64,000 bases of DNA from Agrobacterium tumefaciens_K (GTDB lineage Bacteria; Pseudomonadota; Alphaproteobacteria; Rhizobiales; Rhizobiaceae). A program made the translations under genes and the position numbers. Below, piece after piece: positions 25,368 through 34,206 of this stretch. Each line of letters opens with the position of its first letter. Positions within the stretch are counted from its first letter, which is position 1. The notes below the pieces were generated by a model. That model was not told where the DNA came from. It worked only from the letters and a program-made list of their open reading frames with translations, and ran no database searches. The stretch lies in the NCBI RefSeq assembly GCF_031801495.1, contig NZ_JAOEGC010000001.1:744001-808000 (forward strand), written 5' to 3'.

Positions 25368-26869
25368 CGGCAGATACCCTCTGGTCAAAACTGCCACTCG
25401 GCCAGCGACCGCCCGGTCGCTGGCTGCTCAAGGCGCGGTTTGTCATCGCTGACGGGCCGAAAGGGCGACGCCTCGTCGAGAACGGCGAGGTGGTCATCGA
25501 GGCTGATCGCGTCATCTGGATCGGATCCGGTTTCGAAGGAGAGGTTTCGGCCCGTTACGACATGGGCGATGCCCTGATCGGACCGGGCTTCGTCGATCTC
25601 GATGCCCTGTCCGATCTCGATACGACTGTGCTTGGCATGGACAATCAGCCGGGGTGGAAGAAAGGGCGCGTCTGGCCGACGGATTATGCCGCACGCGCCC
25701 GTGAGATGTACACGCAGGAGGAACTGGCCTTCCAGAAGCGTTATGCCTTCGCGCAACTGCTCCTGAATGGCATCACCTCGGCGCTGCCGATTGCGTCTCT
25801 CTTTTACCGTGCCTGGGGCGAGACGGTTGCGGAATTCGAGGCTGCGGCCAGCGCAACAGGCGATCTCGGCCTGCGTGTCTGGCTTGGTCCCGCCTATCGC
25901 AGCGGCGGGGTGATCCTTGATGAGAGCGGCACCATGCAGCCGGTGTTCGATGAAGAACGCGGTTTGAAGGAACTGGCCGATGCTGCCGCATTCGCGAAAC
26001 GTGTTCATGGCACGGCCGGTGGCCTGATCTCCGGAATGTTCGCACCGGACCGCGTGGAAACATGCACGGAAGCGCTGCTTCGCCAGACCTTTGCCCATGC
26101 GGATGCGATGGATCTGCCGGTTCGCCTGCACATGGCGCAGGGCGAGATGGAGTTGCAGACCGTGCGGCGCCTGCACGGCATGACCGCTCCGCAATGGCTT
26201 GACGGGCTTGGCCTCTTGTCATCACGCCTGATCGCACCCCATGCGACGGTCGCCACCGACGCGGATCTTGTCCTATATGCCGCAAATGGCGTGACGGTCG
26301 CCCATTGTCCGCTAGTTTCCGCACGGCACGGTTCATCGCTCCGGTCCTTTTCGCGGCTGAAAGCGATGGGCATCCGTATAGGCATGGGAACCGATACCGC
26401 GCCGCCGGACATGGTGCTGAACATGTCTGTCGGGTTGATGGCAAATCGCATTGCCGAAGGTCGCGGCGATGCCGCATCGGCAGCGGAATTTTACGATGCG
26501 GCGACGATTGCCGGTGCTGACGCCCTCAAGCGCCCGGATATCGGACGCCTGGCACCCGGCACGAAGGCGGATATCGCGGTGTTCGATATCGCGGATCGCA
26601 TGATCGCGCCGCGGATCGATCCCGTCCAGACGCTTGTCTATGGTGCAACGGGACGCGTTACCCGGGCAACGATCGTGGATGGACGCATCTCGATGCGTGA
26701 CGGGCAGGTCGCGGGCATCGATCTCGACGCTGCACGCACCCAGGCGCAAGCGCAGTTCGACGGCCTTGTTGCCCGCTATCCGGAGCGGACTTTCGGGCAT
26801 CCTCCGGTCGAAACCATCTTTCCTCCAAGCTACCCGTTGCACCAGGCAAAAGGCGAGGTCGCGTCATGA
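25364..26869 (+). CDS. ATZ/TRZ-like amidohydrolase without the HxH motif
   Basis: This 501-residue protein matches the ATZ/TRZ/SsnA amidohydrolase group: the composite beta domain (GRLAPGTKADIAVFD) and barrel motifs LHMAQGE near residue 255, IAPHATVA near residue 290 and GTDTAPPD near residue 342. The place where relatives have the first metal-binding pair (VDxHxH) reads GFVDLDALSDLDTT near residue 76, with no histidine. The other ligand residues persist, so the metal centre is probably altered, or the reaction does not need that pair. Its start overlaps the previous stop by four bases (ATGA), showing translational coupling in the transporter operon. Confidence 0.85.
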   Translation: MTADTLWSKLPLGQRPPGRWLLKARFVIADGPKGRRLVENGEVVIEADRVIWIGSGFEGEVSARYDMGDALIGPGFVDLDALSDLDTTVLGMDNQPGWKKGRVWPTDYAARAREMYTQEELAFQKRYAFAQLLLNGITSALPIASLFYRAWGETVAEFEAAASATGDLGLRVWLGPAYRSGGVILDESGTMQPVFDEERGLKELADAAAFAKRVHGTAGGLISGMFAPDRVETCTEALLRQTFAHADAMDLPVRLHMAQGEMELQTVRRLHGMTAPQWLDGLGLLSSRLIAPHATVATDADLVLYAANGVTVAHCPLVSARHGSSLRSFSRLKAMGIRIGMGTDTAPPDMVLNMSVGLMANRIAEGRGDAASAAEFYDAATIAGADALKRPDIGRLAPGTKADIAVFDIADRMIAPRIDPVQTLVYGATGRVTRATIVDGRISMRDGQVAGIDLDAARTQAQAQFDGLVARYPERTFGHPPVETIFPPSYPLHQAKGEVAS

Positions 26870-27867
26870 ACACCAGCAATCATTCTCCCGCATCCGACGT
26901 TCTTGCGCTCGATGTGAAGGATCTTTCGGTCGAGTTCCCCACCCGCAAGGGCGTGCTGCGGGCGCTGTCGGATGTCTCCCTGAGCATAAGGCGCGGAGAG
27001 ATACTCGGCGTCGTGGGCGAGTCCGGTGCGGGAAAATCGATGACCGGCATGGCGGTACTCGGTCTTCTTGAACCGCCGGGGCGCGTTTCCGGTGGCGAAA
27101 TCCGCATCGGCGGCAAGCGCACCGACAATCTCAGCGAGGCCGAAATGGCATCGATCCGCGGCAGCATGGTCGGCGCCGTCTTTCAGGATCCGCTGACCTC
27201 GCTCAATCCGTTGTTTTCAGTGGGCCAGCAGCTGATCGAAACGATCCGTCTGCATTCGCCACGCAGCAAGGCGCAGGCCCGGGCGGATGCGGTCGACCTT
27301 CTGAAACAGGTGGGTATTCCCGGTGCCGATGAACGGATCGATCATTATCCGCATCAGTTTTCCGGCGGCATGCGGCAGCGTGTCGTCATTGCGCTCGCAC
27401 TGGCGGGCAAGCCGCAACTGATCATCGCGGACGAACCGACGACGGCACTGGATGTTTCGATCCAGGCGCAGATCACCGCGCTCTTGCGCAAGCTCTGTCA
27501 CGAACACGGCACCGGGGTCATGCTGGTCACGCACGACATGGGTGTGATTGCCGAGACGGCAGACCGTGTTGCCGTGATGTATGCCGGGCGCGTGATCGAG
27601 ATCGGTCCAGTGGCAGAGGTGCTGAACCGGCCGAAGCATCCCTATACGCGCGGCCTGATGGGGTCGATCCCTGCACTCGGTGGCCGCGTTGAACGCCTGG
27701 CCCAGATCGATGGCGCCATGCCGCGACTGAACGCGATTCCCAATGGCTGTGCGTTCAATCCGCGCTGTTCCGAAGCCGGTTCTCGTTGCAGGCAGGTGCG
27801 CCCGGCGATGGTGAGAGAAGGGCACGGCGGTGTCGCCTGTCTGGTTCATGATGGAGGTGTGCAATGA
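26866..27867 (+). CDS. ABC transporter ATP-binding protein, OppD-type
   Basis: This 333-residue cytoplasmic ATPase has Walker A GESGAGKSM near residue 49, signature FSGGMRQRVVIALALAG and Walker B LIIADEPTTALDVS. The C-terminal oligopeptide/dipeptide domain has the conserved CAFNPRCSEAGSRC cysteine cluster. It energises the Opp/Dpp-type importer together with the OppF-type ATPase that follows. Both ends overlap neighbours by four bases (ATGA). Confidence 0.95.
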   Translation: MNTSNHSPASDVLALDVKDLSVEFPTRKGVLRALSDVSLSIRRGEILGVVGESGAGKSMTGMAVLGLLEPPGRVSGGEIRIGGKRTDNLSEAEMASIRGSMVGAVFQDPLTSLNPLFSVGQQLIETIRLHSPRSKAQARADAVDLLKQVGIPGADERIDHYPHQFSGGMRQRVVIALALAGKPQLIIADEPTTALDVSIQAQITALLRKLCHEHGTGVMLVTHDMGVIAETADRVAVMYAGRVIEIGPVAEVLNRPKHPYTRGLMGSIPALGGRVERLAQIDGAMPRLNAIPNGCAFNPRCSEAGSRCRQVRPAMVREGHGGVACLVHDGGVQ

Positions 27868-28844
27868 GAAGTTCCGGCAACGCATTGGAAGTCGATCAGC
27901 TCACGCGTGTCTTCGATGTTTCCGCGCCCTGGTTGAACCGTGTGATCGACCGCAAGCCGAAACGATATCTTCGCGCCGTGCAGGACGTCACCTTCGTTGT
28001 GCAAAAGGGCAAGTGTCTGGCGCTTGTGGGCGAATCCGGCTGCGGCAAATCCACGGTGGCGAGGCTGGTGACGGGGCTTTATCCGCCGAGCGAAGGGGCG
28101 ATCCTGTTTGCTCCTGCCGACAAGGGTAAAAGTCGCGGCAAGCCGATGGAAGCCCAGATGATCTTCCAGGATCCGCATGCGAGCCTCAATCCGCGCTGGC
28201 GCGTCGGCGATATCATCGCCGAGCCGATCCGCGAGTTCGGCCTGCGGAACGGAGCCGAGGCGACTGCGGCGCGTGTGGCGGAGCTGCTGCTAACGGTCGG
28301 CCTGTCGCCCGATGACGCGACACGTTATCCGCATGAATTCTCCGGTGGTCAGAGACAGCGTATTTCGATTGCCCGCGCCCTTGCCAGTGAACCGGAATTT
28401 CTAGTCTGCGACGAACCCACGTCGGCGCTCGACGTTTCCGTTCAGGCGCAGATCCTCAACCTCATGCGCAAGCTTCAGGATGAGCTGGGATTGACCTACC
28501 TGTTCATCAGTCACAATCTCGCGGTCGTTCGGCACATGGCGGATCGTATCGCGGTCATGTATCTCGGCCGGATTGTGGAGGAAGCGGATACGGAGGCATT
28601 GTTTGCCAATCCGCAGCACCCCTACACGCAGCTCCTGCTCCAGACAATTCCGGACGTTGCAGCTCCCAATCGCAACCGCGAACTGATGGGCGGAGAGCCG
28701 CCAAGCCCGCTCGACCCTCCGAAGGGCTGCGCCTTTCATCCCCGCTGTCCGATGGCGACGGCTCAGTGCAGCAGCATCGCACCGCAAGTCCGGGCAAGAA
28801 GCGGTGGCGGCAACGTTGCCTGCCATCTCGCTTCTGCGACCTGA
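27864..28844 (+). CDS. ABC transporter ATP-binding protein, OppF-type
   Basis: This 326-residue ATPase has Walker A GESGCGKST near residue 58, signature FSGGQRQRISIA and Walker B FLVCDEPTSALDVS. The C-terminal segment has the CAFHPRCPMATAQC cluster typical of OppF/DppF proteins. It forms the second ATPase of the importer and overlaps oppD by four bases. After a 41-base gap comes another amidohydrolase gene on the same strand. Confidence 0.95.
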   Translation: MRSSGNALEVDQLTRVFDVSAPWLNRVIDRKPKRYLRAVQDVTFVVQKGKCLALVGESGCGKSTVARLVTGLYPPSEGAILFAPADKGKSRGKPMEAQMIFQDPHASLNPRWRVGDIIAEPIREFGLRNGAEATAARVAELLLTVGLSPDDATRYPHEFSGGQRQRISIARALASEPEFLVCDEPTSALDVSVQAQILNLMRKLQDELGLTYLFISHNLAVVRHMADRIAVMYLGRIVEEADTEALFANPQHPYTQLLLQTIPDVAAPNRNRELMGGEPPSPLDPPKGCAFHPRCPMATAQCSSIAPQVRARSGGGNVACHLASAT

Positions 28845-28885
28845 TACGCTGTTGAACAATAAGAAACTCCGAGGAAACACCGATC

Positions 28886-30085
28886 ATGACAAGAACCCTC
28901 TTTATCAATGCAAGGCTTGCCGACGGCCAGCTGCGTGACATCCATGTCGAGAAGGGCCGGATCGCGGCGGTCGAGGCGGTGGCGTCCCAGTCTGGCGGCG
29001 CGAATGTCATTGATATTGCGGGCGATCTGTTGGTTCCGGGCTTCGTAGAAGGACACATCCACCTCGACACGAGCTTTTATGGCGGGAAATGGGTGCCGCA
29101 CCGTCCCTGCACGAATGGTTTCGATGTGCACGAGCGGGTTGCCTTCCAGGCCGAAAACATGGCCAAAGCGGAGCCCATGGCCGAGCGTGCCATCCAGCAG
29201 CTCGAGCTATGCATTTCTGATGGCACATTGCAGATGCGTAGTCATGTGATGGTCGATGGCTCCGTGGGATTGAAGTCGCTGGAAACCATCCTTGCGGTCA
29301 GGGAGCAATACAAGGATCTGATCGATGTTCAGCTCGTCGCGTTTCCGCAGAGCGGCATTCTGAAAAGCCCGGGAACACCGGAGCTGCTCGATGAAGCGAT
29401 CGGGATGGGAGCAGATCTGATCGGTGGACTTGATCCGGCAAGTTTCGACCGTGATGTGACGGCGCATCTCGATGTTGTTTTCGGCATTGCCGAGAAGCGC
29501 GGCGTGGACGCCGACATTCACCTTCACGAAGGTGGCAGCATGGGCGCCTTCACCATCGAGGAAATCTGCGCTCGGACCGAAGCGCTCGGCATGCAGGGCC
29601 ATGTGGCAATCAGCCATGCCTACGGGCTTGGCGATCTCCCGCCCGACGCGGCCCGCAGGATCGCTGCAAAAATCGCCCGGAGCGGCATCTCGATCATGAC
29701 CAATGCACCGGGACATCACACATTCCCGCCGGTTGCTCTGCTGCGGAGCGAAGGCGTCAATGTTTTCAGCGGCAGCGACAATATCCGCGACAGCTGGTGG
29801 CCTTATGGCGATGGCGACATGCTGCGCCGGGCGGAAATCATCGGTTATCGCTCGGGTTTCTTTACCGATGCGGAACTCCACGCCGCGTTCGATATCGTCA
29901 CCTCGGCCGGAGCGAAAGCGCTGAGACTGGAAGGTTACGGGATCGAACCCGGTGCGAAGGCGGATTTCGTCGCGATTGCAGCCGAGCATGTGCCTGAAGC
30001 CGTCGTTGGTTTTCCCGCAAACCGCAGGGTTTTCAAGGAAGGTCGGCTTGTGGCCGAAGGCGGCAAGGTCCGGAAATCGGAATAG
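28886..30085 (+). CDS. Cytosine-deaminase-like amidohydrolase
   Basis: This 399-residue amidohydrolase is closely related in layout to the one at 24174-25367. It has HxH in EGHIHLDTSF near residues 56/58, a His in DIHLHEGGS near residue 213 and a His in ISHAYGLG. The catalytic Asp is in SGSDNIRDSWWPYGDGDM near residue 297. All expected ligand residues are present. The ATG at 28886 follows GAGGAA by nine bases. It is the third CodA-like enzyme of this cluster, suggesting several cyclic substrates or successive steps. The substrate is unknown. Confidence 0.9.
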   Translation: MTRTLFINARLADGQLRDIHVEKGRIAAVEAVASQSGGANVIDIAGDLLVPGFVEGHIHLDTSFYGGKWVPHRPCTNGFDVHERVAFQAENMAKAEPMAERAIQQLELCISDGTLQMRSHVMVDGSVGLKSLETILAVREQYKDLIDVQLVAFPQSGILKSPGTPELLDEAIGMGADLIGGLDPASFDRDVTAHLDVVFGIAEKRGVDADIHLHEGGSMGAFTIEEICARTEALGMQGHVAISHAYGLGDLPPDAARRIAAKIARSGISIMTNAPGHHTFPPVALLRSEGVNVFSGSDNIRDSWWPYGDGDMLRRAEIIGYRSGFFTDAELHAAFDIVTSAGAKALRLEGYGIEPGAKADFVAIAAEHVPEAVVGFPANRRVFKEGRLVAEGGKVRKSE

Positions 30086-30102
30086 AAGGCAAACAGCCGT
30101 TT

Positions 30103-30477
30103 TTGACCCAGATCGACAAGGTTCTCTATACCGGCAAGATCCGCACCACAGGCGGTCGCGACGGCTTTGCCCGCAGTGACGATGCCCAGCTCGATGTCCG
30201 GCTTTCTTCTCCCGGTTCTCCGCAACCGGGTACCAATCCCGAACAGCTCTTCGCTGCCGGCAAGCGCAAGCTGCGTCTTCCGGAGGGCACTGCCGTGGAT
30301 GCGGAAGTCGACCTTGGAACGACAGGTGGCGCCTATTTTCTGCAGGCGCGACTGACTGTCAGCCTTCCAGGTCTGGATCCGGCGGTCGCGCGGGCTCTTG
30401 TCGATGAGGCGCATCAGAATTGCACCTATTCCAAGGCGACACGTGGCAACATCAATGTCGAACTCAATCTTGTCTGA
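30103..30477 (+). CDS. Ohr/OsmC-family protein missing the peroxidatic cysteine segment
   Basis: This 124-residue protein matches organic hydroperoxide resistance proteins. Ohr-type features are VLYTGKIRTTGGRDG at the start, GTNPEQLFAAG near residues 43-53, and the C-terminal HQNCTYSKATRGN with the resolving Cys. Relatives have about 14 residues after FAAG with the peroxidatic Cys (of type YxACFxGA). Here FAAG runs straight into KRKLRLPEG, so that block and the Cys are gone without a frameshift. The start is a TTG at 30103 preceded by GAAGG, and no in-frame ATG is available. It is probably inactive as a thiol peroxidase, or it is a decaying or repurposed copy. It is 17 bases after the amidohydrolase gene. 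Confidence 0.8.
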   Translation: MTQIDKVLYTGKIRTTGGRDGFARSDDAQLDVRLSSPGSPQPGTNPEQLFAAGKRKLRLPEGTAVDAEVDLGTTGGAYFLQARLTVSLPGLDPAVARALVDEAHQNCTYSKATRGNINVELNLV

Positions 30478-30490
30478 GCGGGAGGATCAC

Positions 30491-30613
30491 ATGCGGATCA
30501 TGGTCGTCATGGCTGTGGTTGCAGCCGTCTTCGTGACGCCATGCATCTACGACGTCACCTCTACCGAACCGCCTCCCGCGGCCGGTCTTTTCAGCATCGC
30601 GCTGTCTTATTGA
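30491..30613 (+). CDS. Short secreted-type ORF (40 residues)
   Basis: An ORF starting at 30491 encodes MRIMVVMAVVAAVFVTPC followed by a short polar tail ending FSIALSY. The hydrophobic N-terminus looks like a signal peptide or a single membrane helix. It is preceded by GGGAGGA at 30479-30485, one of the better ribosome sites in the area, and is followed by a convincing terminator. No family is recognised. It may be the last gene of the Ohr transcript. Confidence 0.4.
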   Translation: MRIMVVMAVVAAVFVTPCIYDVTSTEPPPAAGLFSIALSY

Positions 30614-30625
30614 AACCTGCCCTCG

Positions 30626-30660
30626 ACGGCTCCTGCCTCACGGCCGGAGCCGTTTATTTT
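30626..30660 (+). terminator. Intrinsic terminator
   Basis: ACGGCTCC (30626-30633) pairs with GGAGCCGT (30646-30653) across a 12-base loop, followed by TTATTTT. It ends the plus-strand transporter, amidohydrolase and Ohr unit and overlaps the stop of the DeoR remnant on the opposite strand. Confidence 0.75.
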
Positions 30661-30854
30661 GCTATGAGGATTTCGATGCCGCGTTTCTCGAATTCCCTGG
30701 CGTCGCGGTCTGAAATCCCGTCATCGGTGATGAACGAATGGATGACGTCGAGCGAGCCGAGCCGCGTGAAGGACGACCGGTTGATCTTGGTGGAATCGGC
30801 CACAAGATAGATTCCGAAACAGTCTGCCCGTCCTTCGCTTCCATTCAGATCCAC
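30654..30854 (-). pseudogene. DeoR-family regulator remnant (C-terminal fragment)
   Basis: The 66-codon frame reads, from about residue 13, CFGIYLVADSTKINRSSF, then VIHSFITDDGISDRDA, then REFEKRGIEILIAK. This matches the C-terminal end of DeoR/GlpR repressors, where a VLLADSSKFGR-type segment is followed by ITDDGL and a final ERGVEVI. The helix-turn-helix and most of the sensor domain are absent, and no matching sequence was found between this and the ABC permease stop at 30937. It is read as a truncated remnant left by a deletion. Such regulators commonly accompany ribose-class sugar transporters like the one next to it. Confidence 0.65.
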
Positions 30855-30936
30855 CTAACACCGCTAAACGCAATCATTCGAAATTATTCCGATTCACCCC
30901 CTGATCCTTACAGCATCGGTTCTTGCCAGCAAATGT

Positions 30937-32016
30937 TCAATTGGCATTCTGCTGCAGCACGACGCGGGCCTGCAGCTTCTGCTGCACCTGATCGACGACA
31001 ACGGCGGCAATGATGACAAGGCCCTTGATCACGGTCTGCCAGAACGAGGAAACTCCCATCATGATCAGGCCGTCGGCGAGAATGCCGATAACGAAGGCAC
31101 CGACGATCGTACCGGCAATGCGGCCGCGTCCACCCGACATGGACGTTCCGCCCAGAACCGCTGCGGCGATGGCATTCAACTCGAAGGTTTCGCCTGTTGC
31201 CGGATGGCTGGCCTGAAGCTGGGAGGAGATGATCAGTCCGACGAGCGCCGCGCAAAGGCCGGAAAACATGTAGACGAACAGTTTGATGCGATCGACACGA
31301 ACACCCGAAAGCGCCGCCCCGCGTTCATTGCCGCCGACGGCATAGATATGTCGCCCAAGCGGTGTACGGGTTGCGAGATAGGCGGCGATCAACGCCACGA
31401 CGACCATGATCCATACCGATACGGGAAGGCCGAGGAACGAGCCGGATCCGATGATGCGGAACGTGTCGGATCCATATTCGGCATTGCCTGAGAGGTTGGG
31501 GAAGGTCCGTCCCTCCGAAAAGAGCAGTGCCGCGCCGCGGGCAACATAAAGCGTGCCGAGGGTCGCGATGAAGGGTGCGACGTTCAGCTTGGTAATCAAT
31601 AACCCGTTTATCCAACCGATACACACGCCCACCACCAGAACGACCAGGCAGATTTCGATGGTGTTGAACTGCAGGCTGTAACCGATGCCGAGAAAGCCGA
31701 GATCGATCCCGTAAAGGACCAGATAGCCTGCCACCATGGCGCAGAGGCCGACGATGGAGCCGACCGACAGATCAATGCCTCCGGCGATGATCACGAAGGT
31801 CATGCCGATGGCGAGCAGTGCGTTGAGCGCCACATGCTTGGAGATGATCAGCATGTTTCCGGCCGACAGGAAGTTCGGGGCGGCAATGGCGAAAAAGGTG
31901 AAGACGAGGATCAACGCCACGAAGGTACGCATGTGCAAAAGCAGCAGCAGTGCCGACGTTCTGGAACTGGACCCTCCGGTCACGGCTTTTGCGGTGTCTG
32001 CGGCGATGCTGCTCAT
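30937..32016 (-). CDS. Ribose-class ABC transporter permease (RbsC-type)
   Basis: This 359-residue protein has 8-10 hydrophobic helices. It carries the family segments GIDLSVGSIVGL near residue 82, NGLLITKLNVAPFIATLGTL near residue 140 and GGTSMSGGRGRIAGT near residue 290. It forms the channel of a CUT2 (ribose/xylose-type) sugar importer. It is the last gene of the operon binding protein, DUF2291, RbsA-type, RbsC-type, overlapping the ATPase gene by four bases. No sugar kinase, isomerase or dehydrogenase follows, only a DeoR remnant, so the sugar cannot be deduced from catabolic neighbours. Confidence 0.93.
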   Translation of the reverse strand: MSSIAADTAKAVTGGSSSRTSALLLLLHMRTFVALILVFTFFAIAAPNFLSAGNMLIISKHVALNALLAIGMTFVIIAGGIDLSVGSIVGLCAMVAGYLVLYGIDLGFLGIGYSLQFNTIEICLVVLVVGVCIGWINGLLITKLNVAPFIATLGTLYVARGAALLFSEGRTFPNLSGNAEYGSDTFRIIGSGSFLGLPVSVWIMVVVALIAAYLATRTPLGRHIYAVGGNERGAALSGVRVDRIKLFVYMFSGLCAALVGLIISSQLQASHPATGETFELNAIAAAVLGGTSMSGGRGRIAGTIVGAFVIGILADGLIMMGVSSFWQTVIKGLVIIAAVVVDQVQQKLQARVVLQQNAN

Positions 32017-33557
32017 GATATTTCAACCCTTTTGAGATTGGGCGTGGCTGCAGACATGACATCTGCCGCACTGGCGCCAGCCGGAAACTGTCCGGTCAAT
32101 TTGCCATTCGCCATGACGAGAATGCGATCGGAGAGGGCGAGGACCTCCTCCAGATCTGAGGTTACGAAAAGAATGCCGAGGCCATCGGCCGCCAGCCGCC
32201 GCATGGTGCGGAAAATCTCCGCCTTGGCGCCGATATCGATGCCGCGCGATGGTTCATCCATCAATAGGATCTTCGGCTTCGTCATCAGCGCCTTGCCGAT
32301 GACCACCTTCTGCTGGTTTCCGCCGGAAAGGCTGGAAACCGGATGCTCGAGACTGGCGATCTTGATCGCCATCCGTTTGACGAATTCCGCCGCTTTCGCA
32401 GCCTCTGCCTTGAGGCTGAGATGGAAGCCGCGGGTGAAATCGGACAGCGAGGACATGGTTAGGTTCTCGCGGATGGTCATGATCTGCACCAGACCGTCGC
32501 GCTTGCGATCCTCCGGGATCAGCGCCAGACCACGGCGGATCCGTCCGGCGACGCTCTTTTCCTTCAACGGTTTTCCGCCGATGAACAGATGGCCGGATGA
32601 ATTCGGGTGCTGGGCCATGATGCATTCCAGCAGCTCGGAGCGCCCCGCGCCCATCAACCCGTAAAGGCCGACGATCTCGCCCTCTCGAACGGACAGCGAC
32701 ATGTGGTCGACCGCATAACCGCCTGCCGGGCTTGGAAGGCAGATGTTTTCAACCCGGAAAACTTCGCCGCCCATGCTGTGTTCGACGGTTTTCGGAAACT
32801 CCTTCGATGCGCTGCCGATCATGTTGGCGACGATCCAGGGAATGTCGACACCCTGCATGAATCGCGAACCGGTAATCACCCCATCGCGCAGGACGGTGAT
32901 GTAGTCACCGATGCGGATCAGTTCTTCCAGCCGGTGCGAGATGTAGACGATGCCGACGCCCTGTTTCTTCAGGTCGTTGATGACGCGAAACAGCACTTCG
33001 ACTTCGGCCGCCGATAACGCCGAGGTCGGTTCGTCGAGGATGAGGATGCGGGCATTTTCGGCCAGCGCCTTGGCGATTTCGACGATCTGTTGCTGGCCGA
33101 TCCTGAGATTACCGAGCGGCGTGCCGGGATCAATGTCCTGCTCAAGCCGCTTCATCAGCGCCTGTGCTGCGGTCGTCTGCGCCTGCCGGTCGATATGGAT
33201 GCCGGCGAACGTTTTCTCGTGTCCGACGAAGATATTCTCGGCAACGGTGAGGTTGGGAAACAGATTGAGTTCCTGAAAGACGATGCCGACGCCGTGCCTG
33301 GCGGCATCGGACTTGTCGGCGAACACGACGTCCTCTCCATCGAGTTCGATCGTGCCGCCATTGAGCTGTTCGACGCCCGCGATGACTTTCATCAGCGTCG
33401 ATTTTCCGGCGCCGTTTTCTCCGACGAGTACGTTGACCGCGCCCATGCGCAGGTCGAAATCGACATTTTTCAGGGCTTGCGTGCCCGGATAGATTTTCGA
33501 GCCGTTGCGAATTCTGAGGCTAATGGGGTGCGTCTCGTTCGGTATCACGTCACTCAT
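32013..33557 (-). CDS. Ribose-class ABC transporter ATPase (RbsA-type, two NBDs)
   Basis: This 514-residue protein has two fused ABC domains as in RbsA. The first has Walker A GENGAGKST at residues 46-54 and Walker B LILDEPTSALS. The second has the degenerate Walker A GLMGAGRSE near residue 299 and signature LSGGNQQKVVIGKAL, the normal pattern for this family. It powers CUT2 sugar import. The gene overlaps DUF2291 and RbsC-type genes by four bases each, showing translational coupling. Confidence 0.95.
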   Translation of the reverse strand: MSDVIPNETHPISLRIRNGSKIYPGTQALKNVDFDLRMGAVNVLVGENGAGKSTLMKVIAGVEQLNGGTIELDGEDVVFADKSDAARHGVGIVFQELNLFPNLTVAENIFVGHEKTFAGIHIDRQAQTTAAQALMKRLEQDIDPGTPLGNLRIGQQQIVEIAKALAENARILILDEPTSALSAAEVEVLFRVINDLKKQGVGIVYISHRLEELIRIGDYITVLRDGVITGSRFMQGVDIPWIVANMIGSASKEFPKTVEHSMGGEVFRVENICLPSPAGGYAVDHMSLSVREGEIVGLYGLMGAGRSELLECIMAQHPNSSGHLFIGGKPLKEKSVAGRIRRGLALIPEDRKRDGLVQIMTIRENLTMSSLSDFTRGFHLSLKAEAAKAAEFVKRMAIKIASLEHPVSSLSGGNQQKVVIGKALMTKPKILLMDEPSRGIDIGAKAEIFRTMRRLAADGLGILFVTSDLEEVLALSDRILVMANGKLTGQFPAGASAADVMSAATPNLKRVEIS

Positions 33558-34177
33558 GGCGCAATCTCGATCGAAACCGGCATGACGAGCGGCTTTTCCG
33601 AGGCGGAACGGACCACCATGGCGCCGAGGAAGTTGATGCGCTGGCCGTTCAGCGCGATATCGGGGCCGGGCAGTTTGGAAACGGCCTTGTCGTTCAGCGA
33701 CCGTCCTAGTCTGGCGTATTCGATCTGGTCCCGGAATGTGGAGAAATCATAAAGTGCCGTGGTGTCGCGCAAGGCGGTGCCCTTGACGACCGGACCGAGC
33801 TGCAGCGTCGCATCGGCTTTTCCGTCACCATCGAGATCGATATCCGCGACAGCGGCCTTGGATGCGCGGTTTTCCTCGACGACCGTGGCGCTTCCCTTCA
33901 CGGCGAAGTTCCAGCCGCCGCCAGCGCCGCCGACACGGACCCCGTGGCTTTCACCGGCCTTTTCCAGACCTGTCCTGATCGCGGCTTGCAGGGTCGCGAG
34001 GTCGACGGCCTTTTCGTTCAGTGCCGTGACGAGTTTCGCGTCGAAGGTCGTCTCGACAAGTTCGGCGATCGGATCGGCGGCTGGCCCGCCGGCCTCGCCC
34101 TTGTCGGTCTTGACCAGTTTGCAGCCGGAAAGGGACGCGGCAAGCACGCTTGCCACAAGCAGGGTGGTGATCTTCAT
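33554..34177 (-). CDS. DUF2291 lipoprotein
   Basis: This 207-residue protein begins MKITTLLVASVLAASLSGCK, a lipoprotein signal with lipobox Cys at residue 19. The mature chain carries PGPDIALNGQRINFLGAM and lacks catalytic motifs. DUF2291 lipoproteins are found beside ribose-class sugar ABC genes in rhizobia and their role is unknown; an accessory periplasmic function is inferred. An ATG 25 codons upstream exists, but the lipoprotein start is preferred. It overlaps the ATPase start by four bases. Confidence 0.85.
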   Translation of the reverse strand: MKITTLLVASVLAASLSGCKLVKTDKGEAGGPAADPIAELVETTFDAKLVTALNEKAVDLATLQAAIRTGLEKAGESHGVRVGGAGGGWNFAVKGSATVVEENRASKAAVADIDLDGDGKADATLQLGPVVKGTALRDTTALYDFSTFRDQIEYARLGRSLNDKAVSKLPGPDIALNGQRINFLGAMVVRSASEKPLVMPVSIEIAP

Positions 34178-34206
34178 GGGTATCCGCACTTTCTTGAAAG
34201 CAAGAA

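Noticed and set aside
32013..33557. Degenerate second Walker A in the RbsA-type ATPase
   Set aside because: GLMGAGRS is the usual form of the second nucleotide-binding domain in RbsA-type proteins, so it is not an oddity.
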